Shown: one piece after another, positions 38,581-50,844 of the stretch
Position numbering within the stretch: position 1 is the stretch's first letter
How the letters are laid out: each line of letters begins with the position of its first letter
From: Membranipora membranacea
Lineage: Eukaryota > Bryozoa > Gymnolaemata > Cheilostomatida > Membraniporidae
Length of the DNA stretch: 64,000 bases
Assembly: GCA_914767715.1 (NCBI GenBank)
Contig: OU612072.1
Location: 19,220,001 to 19,284,000, forward strand
Direction of reading: 5' to 3'
The notes under the pieces: model-generated
What the model saw: only the letters and a program-made list of their open reading frames with translations
What the model was told of the DNA's origin: nothing
Database searches by the model: none
Translations under genes and position numbers: made by a program

Positions 38581-40584
38581 AGGATCTTGATATTCGGGAT
38601 TTAGAATGAGGCCAATGAGGCCATCAGCTGGTCAGAGTTTGAAAGAATTCCGATGGCTATTTTAAATTTGAGCCTGCCGCTTGGCATGTTTTTTTATGAC
38701 AAAAGTGGCCCTCGTTAAAAACGTTGCTGACGCCAAACTAAGAGGAGCAGTCCCAAACGGGTTTCAGTTTCAAAGTCAGCATGAAATTGCCTACGTTATA
38801 GAGTAGGTTAGAAGGAAATCTATTTTTTAAACTGGCCGTAAAAAAAACCAAGGGTCCCCCCTTTGTTACTTTTTTTAATTTTACACTCGCTCTAATTCCT
38901 GTTCCATTTATCGTAGGATCTTGATATTCGGGATTTAGAATGAGGCCAATGAGGCCATCAGCTGGTCAGAGTTTGAAAGAATTCCGATGGCTATTTAAAA
39001 CTTGAGCCTGCTGTTTGGCATGTTTTTTTATGACAAAAGTAGCACTCGTTAAAAACATTGCTGACGCCAAACTAAGAGGAGCAGTCCCGAACGGGTTTCA
39101 GTTTTAAAGTCAGCATGAAATTGCCTACGTTATAGAGTAGGTTAGAAGGAAATCTATTTTTTAAACTGGCCGTAAATAAAACCAAGGTCCCCCCTTTGTT
39201 ACTTTTTTTAAATTTTAAACTCGCTCTAATTCCTGTTTTATTTATTGTAGGATCTTGATATTCGGGATTTTGAATGAGGCCAATGAGGCCATCAGCTGGT
39301 CAGAGTTTGAAAGAATTCCAGTGGCTATTTCAAATTTGAGCCTGCCGTTTGGCATGTTTTTTTATGACAAAAGTGGCCCTCGTTAAAAACGTTGCTGACG
39401 CCAAACTAAGAGGAGCAGTCCCGAACGGGTTTCAGTTTCAAAGTCAGCATGAAATTGCCTACGTTATAGAGTAGGTTAGAAGGAAATCTATTTTTTAAAC
39501 TGGCCGTAAAAAAACCAAGGGTCCCCCCTCTGTTACTTATTTTAAATTTTAAATTCGTTCTAATTCCTGTTCTATTTATCGTAGGATCTTGCTATTCGGG
39601 ATTTTGAATGAGGCCAATGAGGCCATCAGCTGGTCAGAGTTTGATAGAATTCCGATGGCTATTTCAAATTTGAGCCTGCCGTTTGGCATGTTTTTTTATG
39701 ACAAAAGTGGCCCTCGTTAAAAACGTTGCTGACGCCAAACTAAGAGGAGCAGTCCCGAACAGGTTTCAGTTTCAAAGTCAGCATGAAATTGCCTACGTTA
39801 TAGAGTAGGTTAGAAGGAAATCTATTTTTTAAACTGGCCGTAAAAAAAACCAAGGGTCCCCCCCTTTGTTACTTTTTTTAATTTTTAACTCGCTCTTATT
39901 CCTGTTCTATTTATCGTAGGATCTTGATATTCGGGATTTTGAATGAGGCCGATGAGGCCATCAGCTGGTCAGAGGTTGAAAGATTTCCGATGGCTGCTTC
40001 AAATTTGAGCCTGCCGTATTGCATGTTTTTTTATGACAAAAGTGGCCCTCGCTAAAAATGTTGCTGACGTCAAACTAAGAGGAGCAGTCCCAGACGGGTT
40101 TCAGTTTCAAAGTCAGCATGAAATTGCCTACGTTATAGAGTAGGTTAGAAGGAAATCTATTTTTTAAACTGGCCGTAAAAAAAACCAAGGGTCCCCCCTT
40201 TGTTACTTTTTTCAATTTTACACTCGCTCTTATTCCTGTTCTATTTATCGTAGGATCTTGATATTCGGGATTTAGAATGAGGCCAATGAGGCCATCAGCT
40301 GGTCAGAGGTTGAAAGATTTCCGATGGCTACTTCATATTTGAGCCTGCCGTTTTGCATGTTTTTTTATGACAAAAGTGGCCCTCGTTAAAAATGTTGCTG
40401 ACGTCAAACTAAGAGGAGCAGTCCCAGACGGGTTTCAGTTTCAAAGTCAGCATGAAATTGCCTACGTTATAGAGTAGGTTAGAAGGAAATCTATTTTTTA
40501 AACTGGCCGTAAAAAAACCAAGGGTCCCCCCTTTGTTACTTTTTTTAATTTTACACTCGCTCTAATTCCTGTTCTATTTATCGT
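38581..40584. repeat. 6-unit HOR j-e-f-g-h-i, copy 2 (2004 bp)
   Basis: Unit starts are 38581, 38915, 39249, 39583, 39918 and 40252. It matches 36577-38580 across the stretches compared, including both private markers (39992-40022 and about 40207). Homology continues into the j unit at 40585 and stops near 40785. There AAAGACAGC, AATCGATT and a longer A run appear, and a k unit follows in place of e. Confidence 0.92.
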
Positions 40585-41589
40585 AGGATCTTGATATTCG
40601 GGATTTAGAATGAGGCCAATGAGGCCATCAGCTGGTCAGAGTTTGAAAGAATTCCGATGGCTATTTTAAATTTGAGCCTGCCGCTTGGCATGTTTTTTTA
40701 TGACAAAAGTGGCCCTCGTTAAAAACGTTGCTGACGCCAAACTAAGAGGAGCAGTCCCAAACGGGTTTCAGTTTCAAAGACAGCATGAAATTGCCTACGT
40801 TATAGAGTAGGTTAGAAGGAAATCGATTTTTTAAACTGGCCGTAAAAAAAAAACCAAGGGTCCCCCCTTTGTTACTTTTTTTAATTTTAAACTCGCTCTA
40901 ATTCCTGTTCTATTTATTGTAGGATCTTGATATTCGGGATTTAGAATGAGGCCAATGAGGCCATCAGCTGGTGAGAGTTTGAAAGAATTCCGATGGCTAT
41001 TTCAAATTTGAGCCTGCCGTATGGCATGTTTTTTTATGACAAAAGTGGCCCTCGTTAAAAACGTTGTTGGCGCCAAACTAAGAGGACCAGTCCCGAACGG
41101 GTTTCAGTTTCAAAGTCAGCATGAAATTGGCTGCGTTATAGAGTAGGTTAGAAGGAAATCTATTTTTTTAAACTGGCCGTAAAAAAAACCAAGGGTCCCC
41201 CCTCTGATACTTTTTTAAATTTTAAATTCGTTCTAAATCCTGTTCTATGTATCGTAGGATCTTGATATTCGGGATTTTGAATGAGGCCAATGAGGCCATC
41301 AGCTGGTCAGAGTTTGAAAGAATTCCGATGGCTATTTTAAATTTGAGCCTGCCGCTTGGCATGTTTTTTTATGACAAAAGTGGCCCTCGTTAAAAACGTT
41401 GCTGACGCCAAACTAAGAGGAGCAGTCCCAAACGGGTTTCAGTTTTAAAGTCAGCATTAAATTGCCTACGTTATAGAGTAGGTTAGAAGGAAATCTATTT
41501 TTTAATCTGGTCGTAAAAAAAACCAAGGGTCCCCCCTTTGTTACTTTTTTTAATTTTTAACTCGCTCTTATTCCTGTTCTATTTATCGT
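40585..41589. repeat. Units j, k and a j/b chimera
   Basis: Unit starts are 40585, 40921 and 41256. The first is 336 bp because of a ten-base A run near 40847. The unit at 41256 has a j head and middle (CGCTTGG, CCCAAACGGG), then changes to a b/e tail (TTTTAAAGTCAGCATTAAATT and AATCTGGTCG near 41511). It is therefore a chimera with a junction between about 41430 and 41445. The same GCATTAAATT change is found in the unit at 51513. Confidence 0.82.
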
Positions 41590-43593
41590 AGGATCTTGAT
41601 ATTCGGGATTTTGAATGAGGCCAATGAGGCCATCAGCTGGTCAGAGGTTGAAAGATTTCCGATGGCTACTTCAAATTTGAGCCTGCCGTTTTGCATGTTT
41701 TTTTATGACAAAAGTGGCCCTCGCTAAAAATGTTGCTGACGTCAAACTAAGAGGAGCAGTCCCAGACGGGTTTCAGTTTCAAAGTCAGCATGAAATTGCC
41801 TACGTTATAGAGTAGGTTAGAAGGAAATCTATTTTTAAACTGGCCGTAAAAAAAACCAAGGGTCCCCCCTTTGTTACTTTTTTTAATTTTACACTCGCTC
41901 TAATTCCTGTTCTATTTATCGTAGAATCTTGATATTCGGGATTTAGAATGAGGCCAATGAGGCCATCAGCTGGTCAGAGTTTGAAAGAATTCCGATGGCT
42001 ATTTTAAATTTGAGCCTGCCGCTTGGCATGTTTTTTTATGACAAAAGTGGCCCTCGTTAAAAACGTTGCTGACGCCAAACTAAGAGGAGCAGTCCCGAAC
42101 GGGTTTCAGTTTCAAAGTCAGCATGAAATTGCCTACGTTATAGAGTAGGTTAAAAGGAAATCTATTTTTAAACTGGCCGTAAAAAAAACCAAGGGTCCCC
42201 CCCTTTGTTACTTTTTTTAATTTTTAACTCGCTCTTATTCCTGTTCTATTTATCGTAGGATCTTTATATTCTGGATTTTTAATGAGGCCAATGAGGCCAT
42301 CAGCTGGTCAGAGGTTGAAAGATTTCCGATGGCTACTTCATATTTGAGCCTGCCGTTTTGCATGTTTTTTTATGACAAAAGTGGCCCTCGTTAAAAATGT
42401 TGCTGACGTCAAACTAAGAGGAGCAGTCCCAGACGGGTTTCAGTTTCAAAGTCAGCATGAAATTGCCTACGTTATAGAGTAAGTTAGAAGGAAATCTATT
42501 TTTTAAACTGGCCGTAAAAAAACCATGGGTCCCCCCTTTGTTACTTTTTTTAATTTTACACTCGCTCTAATTCCTGTTCTATTTATCGTAGGATCTTGAT
42601 ATTCGGGATTTAGAATGAGGCCAATGAGGCCATCAGCTGGTCAGAGTTTAAAAGAATTCCGATGGCTATTTTAAATTTGAGCCTGCCGCTTGGCATGTTT
42701 TTTTATGACAAAAGTGGCCCTCGTTAAAAACGTTGCTGACGCCAAACTAAGAGGAGCAGTCCCAAACGGGTTTCAGTTTCAAAGTCAGCATGAAATTGCC
42801 TACGTTATAGAGTAGGTTAGAAAGAAATCTATTTTTTAAACTGGCCGTAAAAAAATACCAAGGGTCCCCCCTTTGTTACTTTTTTTAATTTTAAACTCGC
42901 TCTAATTCCTGTTCTATTTATTGTAGGATCTTGATATTCGGGATTTAGAATGAGGCCAATGAGGCCATCAGCTGGTGAGAGTTTGAAAGAATTCCGATGG
43001 CTATTTCAAATTTGAGCCTGCCGTATGGCATGTTTTTTTATGACAAAAGTGGCCCTCGTTAAAAACGTTGTTGGCGCCAAACTAAGAGGACCAGTCCCGA
43101 ACGGGTTTCAGTTTCAAATTCAGCATGAAATTGGCTGCGTTATAGAGTAGGTTAGAAGGAAATCTATTTTTTTAAACTGGCCGTAAAAAAAACCAAGGGT
43201 CCCCCCTCTGATACTTTTTTAAATTTTAAATTCGTTCTAAATCCTGTTCTATGTATCGTAGGATCTTGATATTCGGGATTTTGAATGAGGCCAATGAGGC
43301 CATCAGCTGGTCAGAGTTTGAAAGAATTCCGATGGCTATTTTAAATTTGAGCCTGCCGCTTGGCATGTTTTTTTATGACAAAAGTGGCCCTCGTTAAAAA
43401 CGTTGCTGACGCCAAACTAAGAGGAGCAGTCCCAAACGGGTTTCAGTTTCAAAGTCAGCATGAAATTGCCTACGTTATAGAGTAGGTTAGAAGGAAATCT
43501 ATTTTTTAAACTGGCCGTAAAAAAAACCAAGGGTCCCCCCTTTGTTACTTTTTTTAATTTTAACCTCGCTCTAATTCCTGTTCTATTTATCGT
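41590..43593. repeat. Six-unit block h-j-i-j-k-j, copy 1
   Basis: Unit starts are 41590, 41923, 42257, 42590, 42925 and 43260. The same six units in the same order start at 52516, displaced by 10926-10927 bp. Shared private markers include GTAGAATCTT, GGTTAAAAGGAAATC, CCATGGGTCCC and the interrupted A run AAATACCAAGG (42854). Differences between copies, such as TTCTGGATTTTTAATG at 42269 and CAAATTCAGC at 43115, show some age. Confidence 0.88.
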
Positions 43594-43829
43594 AGGATCT
43601 TGATATTCGGGATTTAGAATGAGGCCAATGAGGCCATCAGCTGGTCCCGAGTTTTAAAGAATTCCGATGGCTATGGGTTTCAGTTTCAAAGTCAGCATGA
43701 AATTGGCTGCGTTATAGAGTAGGTTAGAAGGAAATCTATTTTTTAAACTGGCCGTAAAAAAAACCAAGGGTCCCCCTCTGATACTTTTTTAAATTTTAAA
43801 TTCGTTCTAATTCCTGTTCTATGTATCGT
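43594..43829. repeat. Deleted unit, 236 bp, first of a pair
   Basis: GATGGCTAT is joined directly to GGGTTTCAG, removing unit positions 81-178 (98 bp). Just upstream, CTGGTCAGAGTTTGAAAG is altered to CTGGTCCCGAGTTTTAAAG. GTCCCGA also occurs inside the deleted stretch (AGTCCCGAACGGG), so this may be a templated patch. The same alteration and junction occur at 56895-56942. The right side here continues in c type (ATTGGCTGCG, TCTGATAC), unlike the twin. Confidence 0.93.
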
Positions 43830-44497
43830 AGGATCTTGATATTCGGGATTTTGAATGAGGCCAATGAGGCCATCAGCTGGTCAGAGTTTGAAAGATTTCC
43901 GATGGCTATTTAAAACTTCAGCCTGCTGTTTGGCATGTTTTTTTATGACAAAAGTAGCACTCGTTAAAAACATTGCTGACACCAAACTAAGAGGAGCAGT
44001 CCCGAACGGGTTTCAGTTTTAAAGTCAGCATGAAATTGCCTACGTTATAGAGTAGGTTAGAAGGAAATCTATTTTTTAATCTGGTCGTAAAAAAAACCAA
44101 GGGTCCCCCCTTTGTTACTTTTTTTAATTTTAAACTCGCACTAATTCCTGTTCTATTTATCCTAGGATCATGATATTCGGGATTTAGAATGAGGCCAATG
44201 AGGCCATCAGCTGGTCAGAGTTTGAAAAAATTCCGATGGCTATTTAAAACTTGAGCCTGCTGTTTGGCATGTTTTTTTATGACAAAAGTAGCACTCGTTA
44301 AAAACATTGCTGACGCCAAACTAAGAGGAGCAGTCCCGAACGGGTTTCAGTTTTAAAGTCAGCATAAAATTGCCTACGTTATAGAGTAGGTTAGAAGGAA
44401 ATCTATTTTTTTATCTGGTCGTAAAAAAAACCAAGGGTCCCCCCTTTGTTACTTTGTTTAATTTTAAACTCGCTCTAATTCCTGTTCTATTTATCGT
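43830..44497. repeat. Two b/e-type units
   Basis: Unit starts are 43830 and 44164. Both have CTATTTAAAACTT, GTAGCACTC, AACATTGC and the AATCTGGTCG or ATCTGGTCG tail. The second begins with CTAGGATCATGATATTC. The variant GGATCATGATATTC recurs at 51847, and the pair 51513-52180 is the related copy. Private changes include ACTTCAGCC (43917) and GACACCAAAC (43978), a CpG transition. Confidence 0.82.
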
Positions 44498-46503
44498 AGG
44501 ATCTTGATATTCGGGATTTAGAATGAGGCCAATGAGGCCATCAGCTGGTAAGAGTTTGAAAGAATTCCGATGGCTATTCAAAACTTGAGCCTGCTGTTTG
44601 GCATGTTTTTTATGACAAAAGTAGCACTCGTTAAAAACATTGCTGACGCCAAACTAAGAGGAGGGAGCAGTCCCGAACGGGTTTCAGATTTAAAGTCAGC
44701 ATGAAATTGCCTACGTTATAGAGTAGGTTAGAAGGAAATCTATTTTTTAATCTGGTCGTAAAAAAAACCAAGGGTCCCCCCTTTGCTACTTTTTTTAATT
44801 TTAAACTCGCTCTAATTCCTGTTCTATTTATCGTAGGATCTTGATATTCGGGATTTAGGATGAGGCTAATGAGGCCATCAGCTGGTGAGAGTTTGAAAGA
44901 ATTCCGATGGCTATTTCAAATTTGAGCCTGCCGTATGGCATGTTTTTTTATGACAAAAGTGGCCCTCGTTAAAAACGTTGTTGGTGCCAAACTAAGAGGA
45001 CCAGTCCCGAACGGGTTTCAGTTTCAAAGTCAGCATGAAATTGGCTGCGTTATAGAGTAGTTTAGAAGGAAATCTATTTTTTAAACTGGCCGTAAAAAAA
45101 ACCAAGGGTCCCCCCTCTGATACTTTTTTAAATTTTAAATTCGTTCTAATTCCTGTTCTATGTATCGTAGGATCTTGATATTCGGGATTTTGAATGAGGC
45201 CAATGAGGCCATCAGCTGGTCAGAGTTTGAAAGAATTCCGATGGCTATTTCAAATTTGAGCCTGCCGTTTGGCATGTTTTTTTATGACAAAAGTGGCCCT
45301 CGTTGAAAACGTTGCTGACGCCAAACTAAGAGGAGCAGTCCCAAACGGGTTTCAGTTTCAAATTCAGCATGAAATTGCCTACGTTATAGAGTAGGTTAGA
45401 AGGAAATCTATTTTTTAAACTGGCCGTAAAAAAAACCAAGGGTCCCCCCTTTGTTACTTTTTTTAATTTTAAACTCGCTCTAATTCCTGTTCTATTTATC
45501 GTAGGATCTTGATATTCGGGATTTAGAATGAGGCCAATGATGCCATCAGCTGGTCAGAGTTTGAAAGAATTCCGATGGCTATTTAAAACTTGAGCCTGCT
45601 GTTTGGCATGTTTTTTTATGACAAAAATAACACTCGTTAAAAACGTTGCTGACGCCAAACTAAGAGGAGCAGTCCCGAACGGGTTTCAGTTTCAAAGTCA
45701 GCATGAAATTGCCTACGTTATAGAGTATGTTAGAAGGAAATCTATTTTTTAAACTGGCCGTAAAAAAAACCAAGGGTCCCCCCTTTGTTACTTTTTTTAA
45801 TTTTAACCTCGCTCTAATTCCTGTTCTATTTATCGTAGGATCTTGATATTCGGGATTTAGAATGGGGCCAATGAAGCCATCAGCTGGTGAGAGTTTGAAA
45901 GAATTCCGATGGCTATTTCAAATTTGAGCTTGCCGTTTGGCATGTTTTTTTATGACAAAAGTGGCCCTCTTTGAAAACGTTGCTGACGCCAAACTAAGAG
46001 GAGCAGTCCCAAACGGGTTTCAGTTTCAAAGTCAGCATGAAATTGCCTACGTTATAGAGTAGGTTAGAAGGAAATCTATTTTTTAAACTGGCCGTAAAAA
46101 AACCAAGGGTCCCCCCTTTGTTACTTTTTTTAATTTTAAACTCGCTCTAATTCCTGTTCTTTTTATCGTAGGATCTTGATATTCGGGATTTAGAATGAGG
46201 CCAATGAGGTTATCAGCTGGTCAGAGTTTGAAAGAATTCCGATGGCTATTTCAAATTTGAGCCTGCCGTATGGCATGTTTTTTCATGACAAAAGTGGCCC
46301 TCGTTAAAAACGTTGTTGGCGCCAAACTAAGAGGAGCAGTCCCGAACGGGTTTCAGTTTCAAAGTCAGCATGAAATTGGCTGCGTTATAGAGTAAGTTAG
46401 AAGGAAATCTTTTTTTTAAACTGGCCGTAAAAAAAATCAAGGGTCCCCCCTTTGTTACTTTGTTTAATTTTAAACTCGCTCTAATTCCTGTTCTATTTAT
46501 CGT
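44498..46503. repeat. Second HOR family, B'-M1-M2-M3-M4-M5, copy 1
   Basis: Unit starts are 44498 (B'), 44835 (M1), 45169 (M2), 45503 (M3), 45837 (M4) and 46170 (M5). B' has GCTATTCAAAACTTG and CAGATTTAAAG. M1 has TTTAGGATGAGGCTAATG and TTGGTGCCAAAC. M2 has GTTGAAAACG and CAAATTCAGC. M3 has ACAAAAATAACACTC and GAGTATGTTAG. M4 has AATGGGGCCAATGAAGCC. M5 has GAGGTTATCAGC, TTTTTTCATGAC and GAGTAAGTTAG. The B' unit is 337 bp because GAGGAGGGAGCAG near 44659 carries a four-base tandem insertion that no other unit shows. Confidence 0.9.
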
Positions 46504-47171
46504 AGGATCTTGATATTCGGGATTTAGAATGAGGCCAATGAGGCCATCAGCTGGTAAGAGTTTGAAAGAATTCCGATGGCTATTTCAAATTTGAGCCTGC
46601 CGTTTGGCATGTTTTTTTATGACAAAAGTGGCCCTCGTTGAAAACGTTGCTGACGCCAAACTAAGAGGAGCAGTCCCAAACGGGTTTCAGTTTCAAATTC
46701 AGCATGAAATTGCCTACGTTATAGAGTAGGTTAGAAGGAAATCTATTTTTTAAACTGGCCGTAAAAAAAACCAAGGGTCCCCCCTTTGTTACTTTTTTTA
46801 ATTTTAAACTCGCTCTAATTCCTGTTCTATTTATCGTAGGATCTTGATATTCGGGATTTAGAATGAGGCCAATGATGCCATCAGCTGGTCAGAGTTTGAA
46901 AGAATTCCGATGGCTATTTAAAACTTGAGCCTGCTGTTTGGCATGTTTTTTTATGACAAAAATAACACTCGTTAAAAACGTTGCTGACGCCAAACTAAGA
47001 GGAGCAGTCCCGAACGGGTTTCAGTTTCAAAGTCAGCATGAAATTGCCTACGTTATAGAGTATGTTAGAAGGAAATCTATTTTTTAAACTGGCCGTAAAA
47101 AAAACCAAGGGTCCCCCCTTTGCTACTTTTTTTAATTTTAAACTCGCTCTAATTCCTGTTCTATTTATCGT
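46504..47171. repeat. B' unit replaced internally by M2-M3
   Basis: Unit starts are 46504 and 46838. The first begins like B', following M5 (GCTGGTAAGAG near 46551), then becomes M2 (CTATTTCAAATTTG, GTTGAAAACG, CAAATTCAGC). The second is M3 (AAAAATAACAC, GAGTATGTTAG) until about 47100. It then takes the B' tail (TTTGCTACTTTTTTTAATTTTAAAC) and leads into M1. Both ends are therefore B' and the inside is M2-M3, one unit longer than expected. Confidence 0.88.
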
Positions 47172-48843
47172 AGGATCTTGATATTCGGGATTTAGGATGA
47201 GGCTAATGAGGCCATCAGCTGGTGAGAGTTTGAAAGAATTCCGATGGCTATTTCAAATTTGAGCCTGCCGTATGGCATGTTTTTTTATGACAAAAGTGGC
47301 CCTCGTTAAAAACGTTGTTGGTGCCAAACTAAGAGGACCAGTCCCGAACGGGTTTCAGTTTCAAAGTCAGCATGAAATTGGCTGCGTTATAGAGTAGTTT
47401 AGAAGGAAATCTATTTTTTAAACTGGCCGTAAAAAAAACCAAGGGTCCCCCCTCTGATACTTTTTTTAAATTTTAAATTCGTTCTAATTCCTGTTCTATG
47501 TATCGTAGGATCTTGATATTCGGGATTTTGAATGAGGCCAATGAGGCCATCAGCTGGTCAGAGTTTGAAAGAATTCCGATGGCTATTTCAAATTTGAGCC
47601 TGCCGTTTGGCATGTTTTTTTATGACAAAAGTGGCCCTCGTTGAAAACGTTGCTGACGCCAAACTAAGAGGAGCAGTCCCAAACGGGTTTCAGTTTCAAA
47701 TTCAGCATGAAATTGCCTACGTTATAGAGTAGGTTAGAAGGAAATCTATTTTTTAAACTGGCCGTAAAAAAAACCAAGGGTCCCCCCTTTGTTACTTTTT
47801 TTAATTTTAAACTCGCTCTAATTCCTGTTCTATTTATCGTAGGATCTTGATATTCGGGATTTAGAATGAGGCCAATGATGCCATCAGCTGGTCAGAGTTT
47901 GAAAGAATTCCGATGGCTATTTAAAACTTGAGCCTGCTGTTTGGCATGTTTTTTTATGACAAAAATAACACTCGTTAAAAACGTTGCTGACGCCAAACTA
48001 AGAGGAGCAGTCCCGAACGGGTTTCAGTTTCAAAGTCAGCATGAAATTGCCTACGTTATAGAGTATGTTAGAAGGAAATCTATTTTTTAAACTGGCCGTA
48101 AAAAAAACCAAGGGTCCCCCCTTTGTTACTTTTTTTAATTTTAACCCTCGCTCTAATTCCTGTTCTATTTATCGTAGGATCTTGATATTCGGGATTTAGA
48201 ATGGGGCCAATGAAGCCATCAGCTGGTGAGAGTTTGAAAGAATTCCGATGGCTATTTCAAATTTGAGCTTGCCGTTTGGCATGTTTTTTTATGACAAAAG
48301 TGGCCCTCTTTGAAAACGTTGCTGACGCCAAACTAAGAGGAGCAGTCCCAAACGGGTTTCAGTTTCAAAGTCAGCATGAAATTGCCTACGTTATAGAGTA
48401 GGTTAGAAGGAAATCTATTTTTTAAACTGGCCGTAAAAAAACCAAGGGTCCCCCCTTTGTTACTTTTTTTAATTTTAAACTCGCTCTAATTCCTGTTCTA
48501 TTTATCGTAGGATCTTGATATTCGGGATTTAGAATGAGGCCAATGAGGTTATCAGCTGGTCAGAGTTTGAAAGAATTCCGATGGCTATTTCAAATTTGAG
48601 CCTGCCGTATGGCATGTTTTTTCATGACAAAAGTGGCCCTCGTTAAAAACGTTGTTGGCGCCAAACTAAGAGGAGCAGTCCCGAACGGGTTTCAGTTTCA
48701 AAGTCAGCATGAAATTGGCTGCGTTATAGAGTAAGTTAGAAGGAAATCTTTTTTTTTAAACTGGCCGTAAAAAAAATCAAGGGTCCCCCCTTTGTTACTT
48801 TGTTTAATTTTAAACTCGCTCTAATTCCTGTTCTATTTATCGT
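47172..48843. repeat. M1-M5 of second HOR family, copy 2
   Basis: Unit starts are 47172 (M1), 47507 (M2), 47841 (M3), 48176 (M4) and 48509 (M5). M5 private markers GAGGTTATCAGC and TTTTTTCATGAC recur 2339 bp after copy 1 (46281 to 48620). M1 has one extra T in its tail and M3 has TTTTAACCCTCGC. The chance minus-strand frame at 48927-48736 spans the M5/B' border and uses the eight-T version of AAATCTTTTTTTT, so I do not call it a gene. Confidence 0.9.
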
Positions 48844-50844
48844 AGGATCTTGATATTCGGGATTTAGAATGAGGCCAATGAGGCCATCAGCTGGTAAGAG
48901 TTTGAAAGAATTCCGATGGCTATTCAAAACTTGAGCCTGCTGTTTGGCATGTTTTTTATGACAAAAGTAGCACTCGTTAAAAACATTGCTGACGCCAAAC
49001 TAAGAGGAGCAGTCCCGAACGGGTTTCAGATTTAAAGTCAGCATGAAATTGCCTACGTTATAGAGTAGGTTAGAAGGAAATCTATTTTTTAATCTGGTCG
49101 TAAAAAAAACCAAGGGTCCCCCCTTTGCTACTTTTTTTAATTTTAAACTCGCTCTAATTCCTGTTCTATTTATCGTAGGATCTTGATATTCGGGATTTAG
49201 GATGAGGCTAATGAGGCCATCAGCTGGTGAGAGTTTGAAAGAATTCCGATGGCTATTTCAAATTTGAGCCTGCCGTATGGCATGTTTTTTTATGACAAAA
49301 GTGGCCCTCGTTAAAAACGTTGTTGGTGCCAAACTAAGAGGACCAGTCCCGAACGGGTTTCAGTTTCAAAGGCAGCATGAAATTGGCTGCGTTATAGAGT
49401 AGTTTAGAAGGAAATCTATTTTTTAAACTGGCCGTAAAAAAAACCAAGGGTCCCCCCTCTGATACTTTTTTAAATTTTAAATTCGTTCTAATTCCTGTTC
49501 TATGTATCGTAGGATCTTGATATCCGGGATTTTGAATGAGGCCAATGAGGCCATCAGCTGGTCAGAGTTTGAAAGAATTCCGATGGCTATTTCAAATTTG
49601 AGCCTGCCGTTTGGCATGTTTTTTTATGACAAAAGTGGCCCTCGTTGAAAACGTTGCTGACGCCAAACTAAGAGGAGCAGTCCCAAACGGGTTTCAGTTT
49701 CAAATTCAGCATGAAATTGCCTACGTTATAGAGTAGGTTAGAAGGAAATCTATTTTTTAAACTGGCCGTAAAAAAAACCAAGGGTCCCCCCTTTGTTACT
49801 TTTTTTAATTTTAAACTCGCTCTAATTCCTGTTCTATTTATCGTAGGATCTTGATATTCGGGATTTAGAATGAGGCCAATGATGCCATCAGCTGGTCAGA
49901 GTTTGAAAGAATTCCGATGGCTATTTAAAACTTGAGCCTGCTGTTTGGCATGTTTTTTTATGACAAAAATAACACTCGTTAAAAACGTTGCTGACGCCAA
50001 ACTAAGAGGAGCAGTCCCGAACGGGTTTCAGTTTCAAAGTCAGCATGAAATTGCCTACGTTATAGAGTATGTTAGAAGGAAATCTATTTTTTAAACTGGC
50101 CGTAAAAAAAACCAAGGGTCCCCCCTTTGTTACTTTTTTTAATTTTAACCTCGCTCTAATTCCTGTTCTATTTATCGTAGGATCTTGATATTCGGGATTT
50201 AGAATGGGGCCAATGAAGCCATCAGCTGGTGAGAGTTTGAAAGAATTCCGAAGGCTATTTCAAATTTGAGCTTGCCGTTTGGCATGTTTTTTTATGACAA
50301 AAGTGGCCCTCTTTGAAAACGTTGCTGACGCCAAACTAAGAGGAGCGGTCCCAAACGGGTTTCAGTTTCAAAGTCAGCATGAAATTGCCTACGTTATAGA
50401 GTAGGTTAGAAGGAAATCTATTTTTTAAACTGGCCGTAAAAAAACCAAGGTTCCCCCTTTGTTACTTTTTTTAATTTTAAACTCGCTCTAATTCCTGTTC
50501 TATTTATCGTAGGATCTTGATATTCGGGATTTAGAATGAGGCCAATGAGGCCATCAGCTGGTCAGAGTTTGAAAGAATTCCGATGGCTATTTCAAATTTG
50601 AGCCTGCCGTATGGCATGTTTTTTTATGACAAAAGTGGCCCTCGTTAAAAACGTTGTTGGCGCCAAACTAAGAGGAGCAGTCCCGAACGGGTTTCAGTTT
50701 CAAAGTCAGCATGAAATTGGCTGCGTTATAGAGTAAGTTAGAAGGAAATCTTTTTTTTAAACTGGCCGTAAAAAAAATCAAGGGTCCCCCCTTTGTTACT
50801 TTTTTTAATTTTAAACTCGCTCTAATTCCTGTTCTATTTATCGT
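48844..50844. repeat. Second HOR family, B'-M1-M2-M3-M4-M5', copy 3
   Basis: Unit starts are 48844 (B'), 49177 (M1), 49511 (M2), 49845 (M3), 50179 (M4) and 50511 (M5'). M1 lies 2005 bp after the M1 of copy 2, giving a six-unit period. The final unit has GAGTAAGTTAG but lacks GAGGTTATCAGC and TTTTTTCATGAC. It may be the older form from which M5 arose, and the same form occurs at 57430 and 61436. B' lacks the four-base insertion seen at 44659. Confidence 0.88.
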
